Made by a program: the position numbers and the translations under genes. Below, one piece after another: positions 23,690 to 34,608 of a DNA stretch of 64,000 nt. The stretch is from Ciona intestinalis (lineage: Eukaryota; Chordata; Ascidiacea; Phlebobranchia; Cionidae). Numbering within the stretch: position 1 is the first letter of the stretch; the number at the start of each line of letters is the position of its first letter. The notes under the pieces were generated by a model. The model was not told the origin of the DNA, ran no database searches, and worked only from the letters and a program-made list of their open reading frames with translations. The stretch covers positions 17,410 through 81,409 of the forward strand of contig NW_004190385.1 in assembly GCF_000224145.3 (NCBI RefSeq), written 5' to 3'.

Positions 23690-25532
23690 ATGAAGGTCTT
23701 AATTTCTGTGGACGCCAGTGAAAACGCAAGCAGGGCATTTGAATGTAAGTAATAAATATGCAACCTAAACAATCACCCATAAAGTTACATACGTGGTAAC
23801 TTGTAAGCGGGCATGACGTCAAAACAGAACACCCGTGTTATAACGACTGTCGTTGGCTGCCATGTGAGGATAAACAAGTTGCATTTAATTATTCAACTTA
23901 ATGTATTGTGATAATCAAGATTAATTTGTTGTTCCAGGGTACTTTAAGCACATCCACAAGCCGGAAAATGAGATTTTGCTTTGCCATGTAGCTGAACAAC
24001 CTCTTATTCCAACCTATATATTTCTTGGTAAACACATGTTTTATGTTTATATATTATTGATTATCACATCGATTGTGAAGTTAAATGTTTAAAAACTATT
24101 TAGTCTCCAATAATTTATGTTTTTCTATTATTGTGGTATATTTTGTATGGCTGATAATTTAGACAACTCATTAGTGGCCACTGGGTTGGAGTAATTGTCG
24201 TTAAGTGTCTTTCCCAAGGATACATACGTCCATAAAGGTAAATGGTAGCAGCGATGAGTCTTGAACCTGTTTCCTCTGGCCTATAACGAAGTGCTATTAT
24301 CACAGCCATGGCACCAGACTATAATAGGCTTATGTATAATAAACACATTATAATAAACTAATACAATAGTAGTAAAGGCTCTGGTTTACCAATAACAGTG
24401 ATCACTGGGTTGGATAATTTTATTTCTTGACAGAAGATGAAGTATTGGTGAGTTACACTGAGGATATTGAGAAACTGCGGCAAGAAACAACCAAGAAACT
24501 GAATGAATTAAAAAAGAAATACGAGACAAAACTGGAGGGACATAATGTAAGTATGAGGGGTCCTGGGTTCGTATCCAGGCCAGGGTTGGAGAACTAGGGA
24601 TCCTGGGTTCGAATCTAGGCCAGGGTTGGAGAACCAGCAATCCTGGGTTCAAATCCAGGCCAGGGTTGGAGAACCAGCAATCCTGGGTTCGAATCCAGGC
24701 CAGGGTTGGAGAACCAGCAATCCTGGGTTCGAATCCAGGCCAGGGTTGGAGAACCAGGGATCCTGGGTTTGAATCCAGGCCAGGGTTGGAGAACCAGGGG
24801 TCCTGGGTTTGAATACAGGACAGGATTGGAGAACCAGGGGTCCTGGGTTTGAATCCAGGCCAGGGTTGGAGAACCAGGGGTCCTGGGTTTGAATCCAGGC
24901 CAGGGATGGAGAACCAGAGATCCTGGATTTGAATCCAGGCCAGGGTTGGAGAACCAGGGATCCTGGGTTTGAATACAGGACAGGATTGGAGAACCAGGGG
25001 TCCTGGGTTTGAATCCAGGCCAGGGTTGGAGAACCAGGGGTCCTGGGTTTGAATCCAGGCCAGGGTTGGAGAACCAGGGGTCCTGGGTTTGAATCCAGGC
25101 CAGGGATGGACAACCAGAGATCCTGGATTTGAATCCAGGCCAGGGTTGGAGAACCAGGGATCCTTGGTTTGAATCCAGGCCAGGGTTGGAGAACCAGTGA
25201 TCCTGGGTTCGAATCCAGGCCAAGGTTGAAGAACCAGGGATCCTGGGTTATTTTTACTACATTGAGTTTAACTAATTATTTTTATTGCTTTGTGTATTTA
25301 GTAAATTCATATAATAACGATTTCATTATCACAGGCCAAAGCGCAAATGTTGTTCAAGTATTGCGAATGTCCTGTGGGTGAGGCTATTGTACAAATATCA
25401 ACCAAAGAGAATTGTGATGCGATAGTCACAGGTTCACGTGGTATGGGGGCTTTCAGACGTACGATCCTGGGCTCCGTGAGCGATTATGTGATGCATCATT
25501 CCAAAGCAACTGTCATGGTTTGCCATCAGTGA
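23690..25532 (+). CDS. Universal stress protein 6 of cluster
   Basis: USP of 151 residues. Exons 23690-23744, 23938-24027, 24434-24546 and 25335-25532 (55/90/113/198). Seen: MKVLISVDASENASRAF, WYFKHIHKPENEILLCHVAE, a long charged helix (EKLRQETTKKLNELKKKYE), and CDAIVTGSRGMGAFRRTILG with the GxxGx(9)G(S/T) signature, ending HHSKATVMVCHQ. Intron 3 is almost entirely a 40-bp minisatellite. Intron 2 carries SINE sequence. The fourth exon has KAQMLFKYCECPVGEAIVQI where the other members have a KLVF-type strand. Role unknown beyond probable ATP binding. Confidence 0.93.
24135..24315 (-). mobile_element. SINE body in USP gene 6 intron 2
   Basis: Minus strand: tRNA-like head (gccatggctgtgataatag, aggttcaagactcatcgct) then body (gtatgtatccttgggaaaga, gtggccactaatgagttgtc). 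Confidence 0.7.
24553..25250 (+). repeat. 40-bp minisatellite with B-box-like core, ~17 copies
   Basis: Units begin tcctgggttcgaatccaggc and continue cagggttggagaaccaggga; starts at 24561 and every 40 bases to 25241. Each unit contains GGTTCGAATCC or a close variant, which is the consensus of the tRNA internal B-box, flanked by complementary CCTGG and CCAGG. Higher-order duplication is visible: the gaatacaggacagg variant recurs 160 bp apart (24801, 24961), and the paired gggatgga/ctggattt variants recur 200 bp apart. It lies in USP gene 6 intron 3, directly after the exon donor. Confidence 0.97.
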
Positions 25533-25549
25533 ACATGTGTATAATATAT

Positions 25550-25745
25550 AGTACGGTGGGGGAAGATGGGACACCTTTTCATTCCATTTTCTCATCTTAT
25601 TTACTAGTAAACAAAGAACATTAAAAGAATTATAAAACCGAATCCTCACAACTCCTATAGACCATCGTTAATTGTTTAAATCACGATTTAAGATGCTTTG
25701 ATATTATGTGCTAGAGGTGTTCCATCTTTCCCCACCCTGCTATAT
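25550..25745. mobile_element. MITE, near-complete copy after USP gene 6
   Basis: Starts acggtgggggaagatgggac and ends gtgttccatctttccccacc; inverted core aaccgaatcctcacaactcc. It lies 18 bases after the stop codon, so it is probably in the 3' UTR. Confidence 0.85.
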
Positions 25746-25759
25746 ACACTGTTGCTTGG

Positions 25760-27130
25760 TTGGCATATTAAGCTTGTTTTCAAAACAGGTCTTAAACCAA
25801 TTATAGCATGTATATTGTATATATTAGTATTGTGCTACTGATGTTGCCAGACATTGTAACTTTACTTTAATTGTAATGTCAGAAAATCGGTTGTTAAAAT
25901 AATATTATGTTTTAAATAGATGTTTTAGTTCAGGCCTATTAATCTGTGACAAATTAATCAATAAAGTTTCCTATGTTTCTTGCTTTAATGTCATCTCAGA
26001 TTTTGTGCAAAATTAAAAAGTGACGCCTGTAATTAAGTGTATGATGTATATATTGTTGCCACCAGGCATGATTATAAGAGCCCACCTTCTGGCTGACTCT
26101 ATATTTGCAAAAATAATAAAACATTGACTTCGGTAAATTTGTTGTCAATATTATGCCAGGATGTCCGTTGTTAAAACAATGTTGTAAGTAGCCATGTTGT
26201 AATTATTAGGTTCATGGGGTGCCGGTTCAAATCTCACTGCAGTAGTAATGAAGCTTTGTATATATTTATAGTGCAATGTTATTCTGTCGCATGGAATAAA
26301 AGTTCACATATGATTGCTGAAGTTTAAATTAAAGCAAGTTAAGTTGAGATATTATATTCAATATATCTTATGGTAAACCATTTAAAGGACTTTATTTTTT
26401 CGATTACGTATTTCATAGCATTTAAGCCTGATGTTATTTGGTTATGAGAATCGTTCAACTACATAAGCACTAGATAAGGGGCAGTTTTACGGAATTTAGC
26501 AATTTTACGGAATTCATAACAGTTACAATTACATATTGTCCATTAGTTTTAACATGTTTCCTAATCGTGTTTTTAACAATTCACAAAGCTCTTTTTGAGT
26601 TGTGAGGATACTATTTGGTAAATATACTTCGTTTACTACCGAGTAGTATAATAAAAACACCGAACTCACTATATTTTTGTAATTGTTACTTGACTACCTA
26701 GCTTGTGAAATTACAACTATTAAAACAAACAAATTATTACTTCATATTTTATTCTGTATATTTAAATAATATTCCATCAACAGATTCAAATCTAGGAGAT
26801 TGCAGGTTCAAGTCCCAGCTAAGGTAGGAAGATTGTTGCGGTATTTTAAATATTCACATTGAAAAATATTTTTTAACAAATATTACGATATTGTAAAATA
26901 ACAATTATTCTGATGTTTAAAATTGTGCTTTTTTAAAATCTCACACATTTTCCATCTTCTCAATTCAATGATGCCAGTTGTTCTGTTAGAATATTTCAAT
27001 AAATGAAAAAAATGTTTTCAATTAGGAAAAAATAGCTAAAAATTGACATTTGACGGCAAAACTTATAAAAAAATTGTAATTATTATTTAAAAAAAATAAA
27101 TTTAATTATGATAAAAATTTTAATTATTAT
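25760..27130. other. Intergenic, no gene seen
   Basis: Contains a MITE fragment near 26555-26650 (cctaatcgtgtttttaacaa) and two isolated B-box-like strings (ggttcaaatctc near 26223, ggttcaagtccc near 26801) without the rest of a tRNA. AATAAA near 26116 and 26295 could end the USP gene 6 transcript. Confidence 0.55.
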
Positions 27131-27159
27131 TTTTTACATTCAGTTTTATAAAATATTAC

Positions 27160-27370
27160 TTACATGTCCATGACCTCCATGACCCCATTTTCCATGACCT
27201 CCGTGACCCCAGTAACCTTTGCCACCCCAATGGCCATGACCCCCATGTCCATCGCCATGACCTCTCTCATTCCCATGCCCCCAATGGTTGTTGTTGTTTT
27301 TGGCTTGTACTGTAGCTTCCACGTACATAACAAACAGCGCCACCAGCAGAAGGATCGCAATACAACGCAT
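27160..27370 (-). CDS. Secreted Gly/His-rich small peptide (3' exon not identified)
   Basis: Open frame from ATG 27368-27370. Residues 1-~23 form a signal peptide (MRCIAILLLVALFVMYVEAT then VQA), followed by KNNNN and a Gly/His/Trp-rich tail built from GHGGHGHW and WGHGGHGKWGH-type units. The exon ends at a good donor (cat|gtaagt) at ~27160. Reading on gives only VSNIL and a stop, so a short downstream exon is likely but was not found. Spaced histidines suggest metal binding, and short secreted Gly/His-rich peptides include antimicrobial and matrix peptides; both are inferences. No family can be named. A fold-back element lies directly upstream. Confidence 0.7.
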
Positions 27371-27429
27371 AATGAAGTGTTTAAGCAATTAATCAGCTGA
27401 AAAATCTGGTAAAAAAAATTTAAGCATCA

Positions 27430-27612
27430 TCTTCAGTGTAAAAAAATATCTACACCCAGGACCCAGCATTGTTAAGCACAGATATTTCTTTGTTTGTTCT
27501 TTTTACACCACAGCGAGCTACGTTGTAGTGTAAACACCGCTTAAAAAACAAACAAAGAAATATCCACTCCCAGTGTTGTTCAGCGCAGATATTTCTTCGA
27601 TTGTTCTTCTTG
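27430..27612. repeat. Fold-back elements, two adjacent copies
   Basis: tttctttgtttgttcttttt and aaaaaacaaacaaagaaata arms recur around acacccag and agcgttgtt-type cores. Located 60-240 bp upstream of the Gly/His-rich peptide start codon. Confidence 0.7.
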
Positions 27613-28790
27613 ACAAATCTTCACTGCTTCACTTGCTTGCTTGATCCCCTGTTGTTACTTCCATGGTTTAGGTTGTGATATTTATACCTTAGTTTGCAAT
27701 CCATCATGTATATAACACAATACAAACATGTTTAACACTAATAGGAAGTTTGTTTCAAGTTAGAAACAAACGCCAACAATTAATAGTTGTTGATCAACGT
27801 TGTGTTCGAGGGAATGAACAATTGAATAGATGATCAACAATGTATATTGTGGTGATAGTGGGGGAAGCGTTAGTTATTATTGTATTGTTGTTAAACAATG
27901 GAAACTAAGGATAAAGGGGAAAGTGTATTAATGATGTATAGCACTGTTATATAGCAGGTTATTTATTATAATGTACTTGAAACATGTTTATTGTATTAGG
28001 TTTACATTGATATTATAGTTTGTAATAGTTTCATATTGTAATGGATGATGTATAACACTATTATACACGTGGGGATTTATAATAATAATTATCAAGTTGT
28101 AATTAATTAAGATATTGTTATATTATGATTTAATTCTTGTTAAAACAAATTCATTATCATAACTTAGTAATAGTTTCACGGTAACAATGCATGATAAGGT
28201 GATTAATTAAATATGGTTGGTACATTGTATTATAAACACAATGGTACCTTCAATCATCATTTGAAAGCCAGGGAAGTAGGAATATAAATGGGTTTATTCG
28301 CCAAAATTGTTTTAACAATGTATTGGTTGTTGTGGGCCTTGAAATTGGATAATCCTTGGTTACATTTTTAATTATCGAACCTAATGAACATTGTTACCTT
28401 TATACGCTAAAACATGTCCCAACTTCCCCCAACCTATTATCTCTACTGCGAATAAAACTATAAAAATAGTACTGTGGGGTGAAATGGAATAAGAGAAAAC
28501 ATGGACCATCTTACCCCACCCTACTATGGTACTAATCCACACTATACTTTTTATAATCAATTAACCTGTGACTTTTATGACAAACAAAGTTCCATTGTTA
28601 ACACACAAAGAAAATTTATTAACAACAACAAACATTATAAGATGTCCATGATTCACTAAATTTAACGACGTCGAAATGTCGGTTTTCAAAGATAAACTAA
28701 ACAGTTTTATAATAGCAGTGGTAGCATATAAATCATTTTCTGCCTGTTGGTCCTCAATTTAATATTGTTTTAATCTTTCAAGATAACATA
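27613..28790. other. Intergenic, AT-rich; MITE remnant at ~28405-28530
   Basis: No gene recognised. The stretch 28405-28530 has acatgtcccaacttccccca and ccatcttaccccaccctact, tails of the MITE family. tttatt at ~28614 is a possible minus-strand poly(A) signal for MCMBP. Confidence 0.55.
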
Positions 28791-28794
28791 GAAA

Positions 28795-31700
28795 TCATAT
28801 TTTCATTCTTTCTTTTCTTTTTTCATCAAACTTTTTCACGACCCCCCAATCCCCCGACGAACATTTACTCCTCCCCATACTTGCGCACTGAACCCTCGCT
28901 AACACTAGGAGGCGATGGAGATCGTCAGCGCTCACGTTATCGCGGTCGTCTCGCCTCCATGAAACAAAATCATTTTCAATTTCCTGAAATATAAAATTTA
29001 AAAATAAGTTATTATTAAAAATATTTAAAACATTTTTTTTGTTTTTGAAAAGATTTTATTTTAATTTGTGTTCGATTTTGTGAAAACAAGTTGTTTAAAT
29101 AAAACTTGTTTGTTTTTAAAGTTTGATATTTCTTAAAGGTTTCCAAAACATTGATTTTGTTATAAATTGTGTATTTGCTCTACAACAAATATATTTCGTT
29201 CCAGGTCAAACACTGAGGAACATCATAAGACATTAAAAACTTTTCCTTAACATTATTTACAATAAGATAAATTATATAAACAGATTCCTATTATGACATC
29301 ACAGACCTGCATTACGTGAGATTCCATGTCATAGTCGACCATTCTTCCTCTCGTTAAATAAATACGGAACTTGTTCAAAACTTCCACCGGGGGCAGCAAA
29401 GAGGAGAAATATTCGACGAGGTTCTCGGGTACGGGGAATCCCGGTGTAAGCTTGATCTGTTTATGATGTCATAATAATAATACACAACTGGATTGTTTAA
29501 TATGTGGTGTAATAATGGGTGTTGTTATTAATGCTACCATTGTGTTCGTATGTGTCCTAATGGGTTGTCTAAATTATCGGACATACAGAAAATCAATCAC
29601 CCTCAAAGTTACATACGTGGTAACTTGTAAGCGGGTACAAGGTGTATGAAACAGAACACCCGTGTTATAACGACTGTCGTTGCCCCGCCATGCGAGGATA
29701 AATAAGTTACATTCGTGGTAACTCGTAAGTGGACACGAGGTGTATGAAACAGAACACCCTTGTTATAACGACTGTCGTTGCCCCGCCATGCACAACAAAT
29801 CACACAAAATGATATTAAGGCAACTGGAGTAAAATGTAAACTTAATATTACGACACTCACATGTAGATCACAAGGAAGCATGGATTTGGCTTCGGATAAA
29901 ACGACACAATTCACATCGTGGTAAAATGGTGTTTGGTAAAACTGGAAATCGTAATCAACCTTCTGGGTGGTGACCAAAGTGGATATCGCCTGCATGGTGA
30001 AGTGATTAAAATACGGTGGGCAGATTATTGGTATTTTCATGTATTATAAACATGAGAAAAAATGGAAAAATCTCGTGCATCCAGATACACGATAAAAAAT
30101 AAACTCTTGTGTAAACGTATGCATAAGAACATTGGAATTCATGTCAAAAATATATATTTTTATGAGGGTTTCACTTATAAGCGCTCATCTCAATATATAC
30201 GGTTACATTATTTCAATTTACCCGAATATTTTTGACACCGTTTGAATCCAAACTCCCAGGTTTTAAACTCGTTTCATCAAGTAGCAAGTAACTTCCATCG
30301 GACAATTGTAGAACACCGGGCTCCAGTTTGTTCTTCGTGTAATTCTTGTTTGGAACGAAACGTAACTTGTTCATGTTGTCGAGTGTCATCGGTAGGTAAC
30401 AACACTGTGGGGGTGGGTGTAAGTTATTTATCCTCGCATAGCGGGACAACAATAATCATTAAAACATGGGTGTTCTGTATCATACACCTCGTGCCCGCTT
30501 ATGAGTTACGACATATGTAACTTTGTGGGTGATTGTATTTTTGTATAGCTGTTAATTTAGCCAACCCATTAGTGACCACTTGGTTACGCAATTGCTGGTA
30601 TCCTCTAGTTCTGACGATTTTTATATTTCCGGTATTTTGCTGACTTACCTTCGTCACAAGTTGTTTGATGACATCAGCAAAAAGTTTCGGATACGGAGAG
30701 TTTGGTGGAATGCCAGAAATATTAAGGGTAAGTTTTCCGACTGCCATGGTCCCACTGCGCGTGTATACTCTGTTGGATAACTTATTATTAAACATACTTT
30801 GAAATAAAATACATCTCTAGCTATTTTGTTCAAGATTCGGCAATGAGAATTATTTTAATGAATCTCTCGTTCAATGTTTGGCTTTAACTTTGCAAAGTTT
30901 ACCAAATTTTGAGTAAAGAATTTACCAAAAAATTTAAAAACATATGAAAATAGATCTAATAAGGTGTGAGCCAACTCTGTCCTAAATCCCAGGTCCCATG
31001 TCATCCTCACTGTAGGACCTCACTCATACCCATATAAACATAGCACACCCAGTAAACCCCACCCCTCAATTACACAACAAACCACTAACCTCGATAAAAG
31101 ATGAAACAAAATACTTTGAGCAGCGAGTTCATCACCAAAAGTTACTTTCCGTAGAAAATCAAGAATTTCATCGTTGGTTGTTGATGGGGGGTCTGGAACT
31201 GTAGGGGGGTTGGGGTTGTAATGTACAAACGACAATGTTTGAGGTGCTACCATTAATATGTATGTGTTCTTGGACAAGACAATTAACGAAAATTGTTCTA
31301 ACCCAGTGGTTACTAATGGGTTGTCTAAATTGTCGTAACTCAAAAGCAGGCACGAATGAAACAGAACACGCGTCTTATAACGAGTGCCGTTGCCCGCCAC
31401 CCAAACCCACCCGATGAAACATTGTTTGGCAACAATGGATTATTATGTGACAACTTTTCCATAGAAATAACATGAATCCTCGGAACCAATGACGCTGGTG
31501 GTGATCGGCTCTTTAGCTCCTCCATGTGGCCACAATCCCCGTTAACTGAAAATTAGAAGAAAAAAATTTGTTAATCTGGTTTGGACAGTTTTAAAACAGT
31601 TTTAAAAATAAGAGGTAAAAAAATCTTTAAAGTTGTGTTGGGGAGTTAGAAAGGATAATATCAAACTTTAAAAAAGTAGAGCTGTATTGGAACTTTTCTG

Positions 31701-34430
31701 CAACTTTTTCAAATTGGGAATAATTTGATTTAAATTCAGTAAGAACGCACTGAGCAGATAAACAACATTCAAGTTCTTACCTTGGTCACTGTTTGTATCA
31801 TGGATGGCTGACAATGATGGATCCACCGAAAGTATTCCGATGAATTCATAAACTTCGTTTACCTTGTAAGGGGGTTAAAAAGTGGTGAGTAAGTATACAA
31901 GTTGCCTGAAAGTGGGGGGGGTCAAAACCTGTAAGTGCTGTTCATGTAATTAAGGGGCGATTGAAAAGGCCCAATTAGTCAACATATAAACCAATATCTA
32001 AAATAAGTTTTACTTAAAGACTTTTACGCAGCCCTACCTGTTAACCAATCAAATCGCTCTGTTACGCTTCGGTGACAACGTATATCGCTTAACCGAAGCA
32101 TAACAGAGCGATTTGATTAGTTACAAAATAGCTGTGTACCAGTCTGAGTTTCCCAGACGCGCTAACTGTACATCATATCCTACCTTTTAAATAAAAATTG
32201 CTACAATTGAAACAAAATACCTTAAAGTCCATTGTTTCATCATAAACTTTAACAATGGCTGCTTGTCCTTTCTCCCAAGGTAATGGATGGCTGACCTCGA
32301 GGTTTGGAGAAGTCACACAAGGTTCTGGAAGAACCAAACTTTACGAATTGATAATTTAAACAAACAAAGATATTTTACCTCGTTCCGACAACTTGCGCCG
32401 TTTGTTCGAGTCGTCTTCTGTTTCTAAAGTGGAGGGTGTTTGTTAGAATAGGTGGATTGTGACGGCGCAATGACAACACGGGTGTTCTGTATTAAACACT
32501 TAATGCCTGCTTATAAGTTACCACATATGTAACTCATTTCTGTTTCATACACCTCGTGGCCGCTTACGAGTCACCGCGTATGTAACTTATTTATCCTTTC
32601 ATGGCGGGGCAACAACAGTCGTTTTAACACGAGGGTTCTGTTTCATACTTCCTGTGCACGCTTAGGGGTCACCACGTATGTAAAGTGGGTGGTTGTTTTT
32701 GTGTATGGCTGACAATTTAGACATAATTTGAACAACTCATTAGTGTTCACTGGGTTGGAGCAATTGCCGTTAGTGTCTTATCGTGATAATAAATTAAACA
32801 AGAAAGGTTGTAAACCTTCTGTGGCTTCCATAGGTTCGTCATCGTGACTTCTCTTGGTTGACAAGTTAGAAGTTACGACTCCTTGCACCGGGGGTGAGGG
32901 TGAGGTGAACTGGAACAAAAAGTTGGAATTCAAAAGTTCACCCTGGTTGGTTATTGGTGGTTTAAATGAATTTACTTATCTCAGTGAATACGATAGCGAA
33001 GATCAAATTAACCAAAACAATGAAGAGAAAGAAATTAGCAGCAACATGAAAGTCGTTGAAACACAGTAGAGATAAAATTACTTGTGGAAAAGTGAGGAAT
33101 AAAAGCGTGGTTGCTAAAATCATATTTCTTTTTATTGAAACAGAGAAATAATAAATATATTTTACATAGAAATCAAATAAACCTGTTTAACCCATTCCGT
33201 TTCCCCGGGTATCGAGACACAAAATAAAACTTGTCGACACCCTGTTTCGTTTTGACGGGATTCCGTTATGACATCATAACCATCCTGTGAATAAACAATT
33301 TACATTATTTTAGGAAACCTGTTTTTAAAGTTTGCTTTTCAATCGATTACATAGAATATAAGTTTGGTGAAAAACTTACATTAAACCAAATCAGTGAAGG
33401 AAATCCTGGTTAAGAGGAATGAATATTTATTTAAAACTTTGTACTTGAGTAAAAGTGATTGCGCAATACAGCATGTGGAATTGAATGTAACAATGGTGTC
33501 TGTGGTGTTAACAACAACAAAAGTACCATGGTTATTTTCGTCTAATTATGACATCACATATACAAACAATGGTCAACTCACAGGAGAATCGATGACGTCT
33601 TTGTAACAACTCGTTCCAACAACCTGCGTTAAAACATAATGATAAAGATAGATGTGCGTTAATGTATATATATTACAAACTCAACAAAAACTAACAAAAC
33701 TTATATGAAATTCTTTACTTTTAAAAACTGAGTAACCAGGGTTGATTTCTCTCTGGGTATCGGGGTCACTGAACCCCTGGCCCCATAACGAGCCGTGCAA
33801 CATCGGCCGCATAGCACGAACCTTTTCTCCTGTCGTCTTGTTGACAACTTCGTAAGTTTCTAGGAAATATTCGGGTTCGAAGGAATCCTGGATCATGCAG
33901 CGAAACCTCACGAGGGAGGTAGAGGGCACCAAGTGAAGGGGAGTGGAGTTTAATGACGGGATCTATAAAAAAATGAAATAATTGAAATAAAAAAACAAAT
34001 ATATATGCTTAATAAATTATTGAAAATGCTTAATTTATGTTACAAGAGTGAGTACAAACTAAATTACCAACGAACAAAGCTTTTCATCAGAAATTTTGTT
34101 TTTGAAAAATTCCTCGACTTTTTGTTTCCATTCCTTGGAGTTTTGGCGATTTTCTAAAAATAATGAAATATTTTGAGTTAAAATAATTTTTGTACCAAAA
34201 AAGTTATGATTTTGCATAAAATTTATGTTGTTTTGGTTAATTTATAAAATGTGGGTAATTTTACAAATAATGTACAAGTTTTAATTTAATTATGAAGCAA
34301 GCCAAATAGTAACGTCATAAAAGTTCATTCATAAAAATACGAGTCACGTGCGTAACCATACCAACCACTCACCGAAAGCTTCGGCCACAATATTGAGTGG
34401 ATTGCTCAACCAATCTTCTATACTGGGCAT
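28795..34430 (-). CDS. MCMBP: MCM-binding protein
   Basis: Nuclear factor that binds MCM3-7, chaperones MCM subunits and helps unload MCM from chromatin. Exons in transcript order: 34373-34430, 34068-34153, 33719-33962, 33568-33623 (least certain), 33183-33284, 32816-32942, 32379-32423, 32221-32324, 31781-31862, 31411-31545, 31090-31198, 30649-30769, 30222-30404, 29861-29989, 29307-29456, 28795-28983. All phases agree and give 639 aa; human is 642. Diagnostic matches: [127 protein letters not shown]. The 56-nt exon needs a gtttgt donor and is kept because it restores phase. Confidence 0.93.
29575..29800 (-). mobile_element. SINE distal module, two tandem copies
   Basis: Minus-strand copies of atttatcctcgcatggcggg and gtgttctgtttcatacacct lie about 98 bp apart, in the MCMBP intron between exons 29307-29456 and 29861-29989. 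Confidence 0.75.
30420..30600 (+). mobile_element. SINE copy in MCMBP intron
   Basis: Contains tatttatcctcgcatagcgg, catacacctcgtgcccgctt and caacccattagtgaccactt, starting some 15 bases from the acceptor of exon 30222-30404. Confidence 0.7.
31255..31400. mobile_element. SINE body fragment in MCMBP intron
   Basis: Contains ttcttggacaagacaattaa, ggttgtctaaattgtcg and gtcttataacgagtgccgtt, running almost to the donor of exon 31411-31545. An internal segment appears deleted. Confidence 0.6.
32038..32120. repeat. Fold-back element in MCMBP intron
   Basis: Arms aatcaaatcgctctgttacg and ataacagagcgatttgatta are inverted copies about 20 bp apart; pairing also covers the flanking cttcgg/ccgaag. One arm alone occurs near 12896-12920 upstream of USP gene 3 exon 4, so the sequence is dispersed. 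Confidence 0.8.
32455..32785 (+). mobile_element. SINE with duplicated distal module
   Basis: Two degenerate distal modules (starting about 32455 and 32570) are followed by tgtatggctgacaatttaga and cactgggttggagcaattgc. It ends 30 bases before exon 32816-32942 of MCMBP. Confidence 0.7.
32985..33065 (-). mobile_element. LINE/SINE tail element
   Basis: aatacgatagcgaagatcaa, gaagagaaagaaattagcag and gaaagtcgttgaaac are the reverse complement of the dispersed tail. Located in the MCMBP intron between exons 33183-33284 and 32816-32942. Confidence 0.65.
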
Positions 34431-34608
34431 TCTATATGATATTTAACTTTCGCGAAATATCGTATTTTCTTTGATAAATAAATAACTACGAGTTTGTTTA
34501 CTAGATTTGGCGCGAAGTGTTGGATTTAGCGGGAAAAACTGCGCCACTTTGCGGCAAGGTATTTAGTCATAGAAATCCTAATGATCGCATTGAGTTTGAA
34601 GTTCTGTG
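34431..34608. promoter_or_regulatory. Bidirectional promoter MCMBP / FMC1
   Basis: Only 178 bp separate the MCMBP ATG (minus) from the FMC1 ATG (plus). It must hold both 5' UTRs and core promoters. No TATA element is evident; gcgcgaagtg and ttggcgcgaa-like GC elements occur in the middle. Confidence 0.6.

Noticed and set aside
24615-25223. 202-residue minus-strand open frame (and an overlapping 154-residue one) rich in Pro/Trp/Ser repeats
   Set aside because: It is a translation of the 40-bp minisatellite. 40 is not a multiple of three, so the array is open in several frames with 120-bp periodicity. There is no signal peptide, homology or splice support, and it lies inside an intron of USP gene 6.
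24553-25250. CRISPR-like repeat array
   Set aside because: Units are contiguous with no unique spacers, and the window is a eukaryotic spliced genome.
26200-26830. Possible tRNA genes at ggttcaaatctc (~26223) and ggttcaagtccc (~26801)
   Set aside because: Only the B-box-like string is present; no A-box, acceptor stem or cloverleaf could be drawn around either one.
27146-27159. C-terminal VSNIL of the Gly/His-rich peptide frame
   Set aside because: It is intron sequence after a consensus donor (cat|gtaagt).
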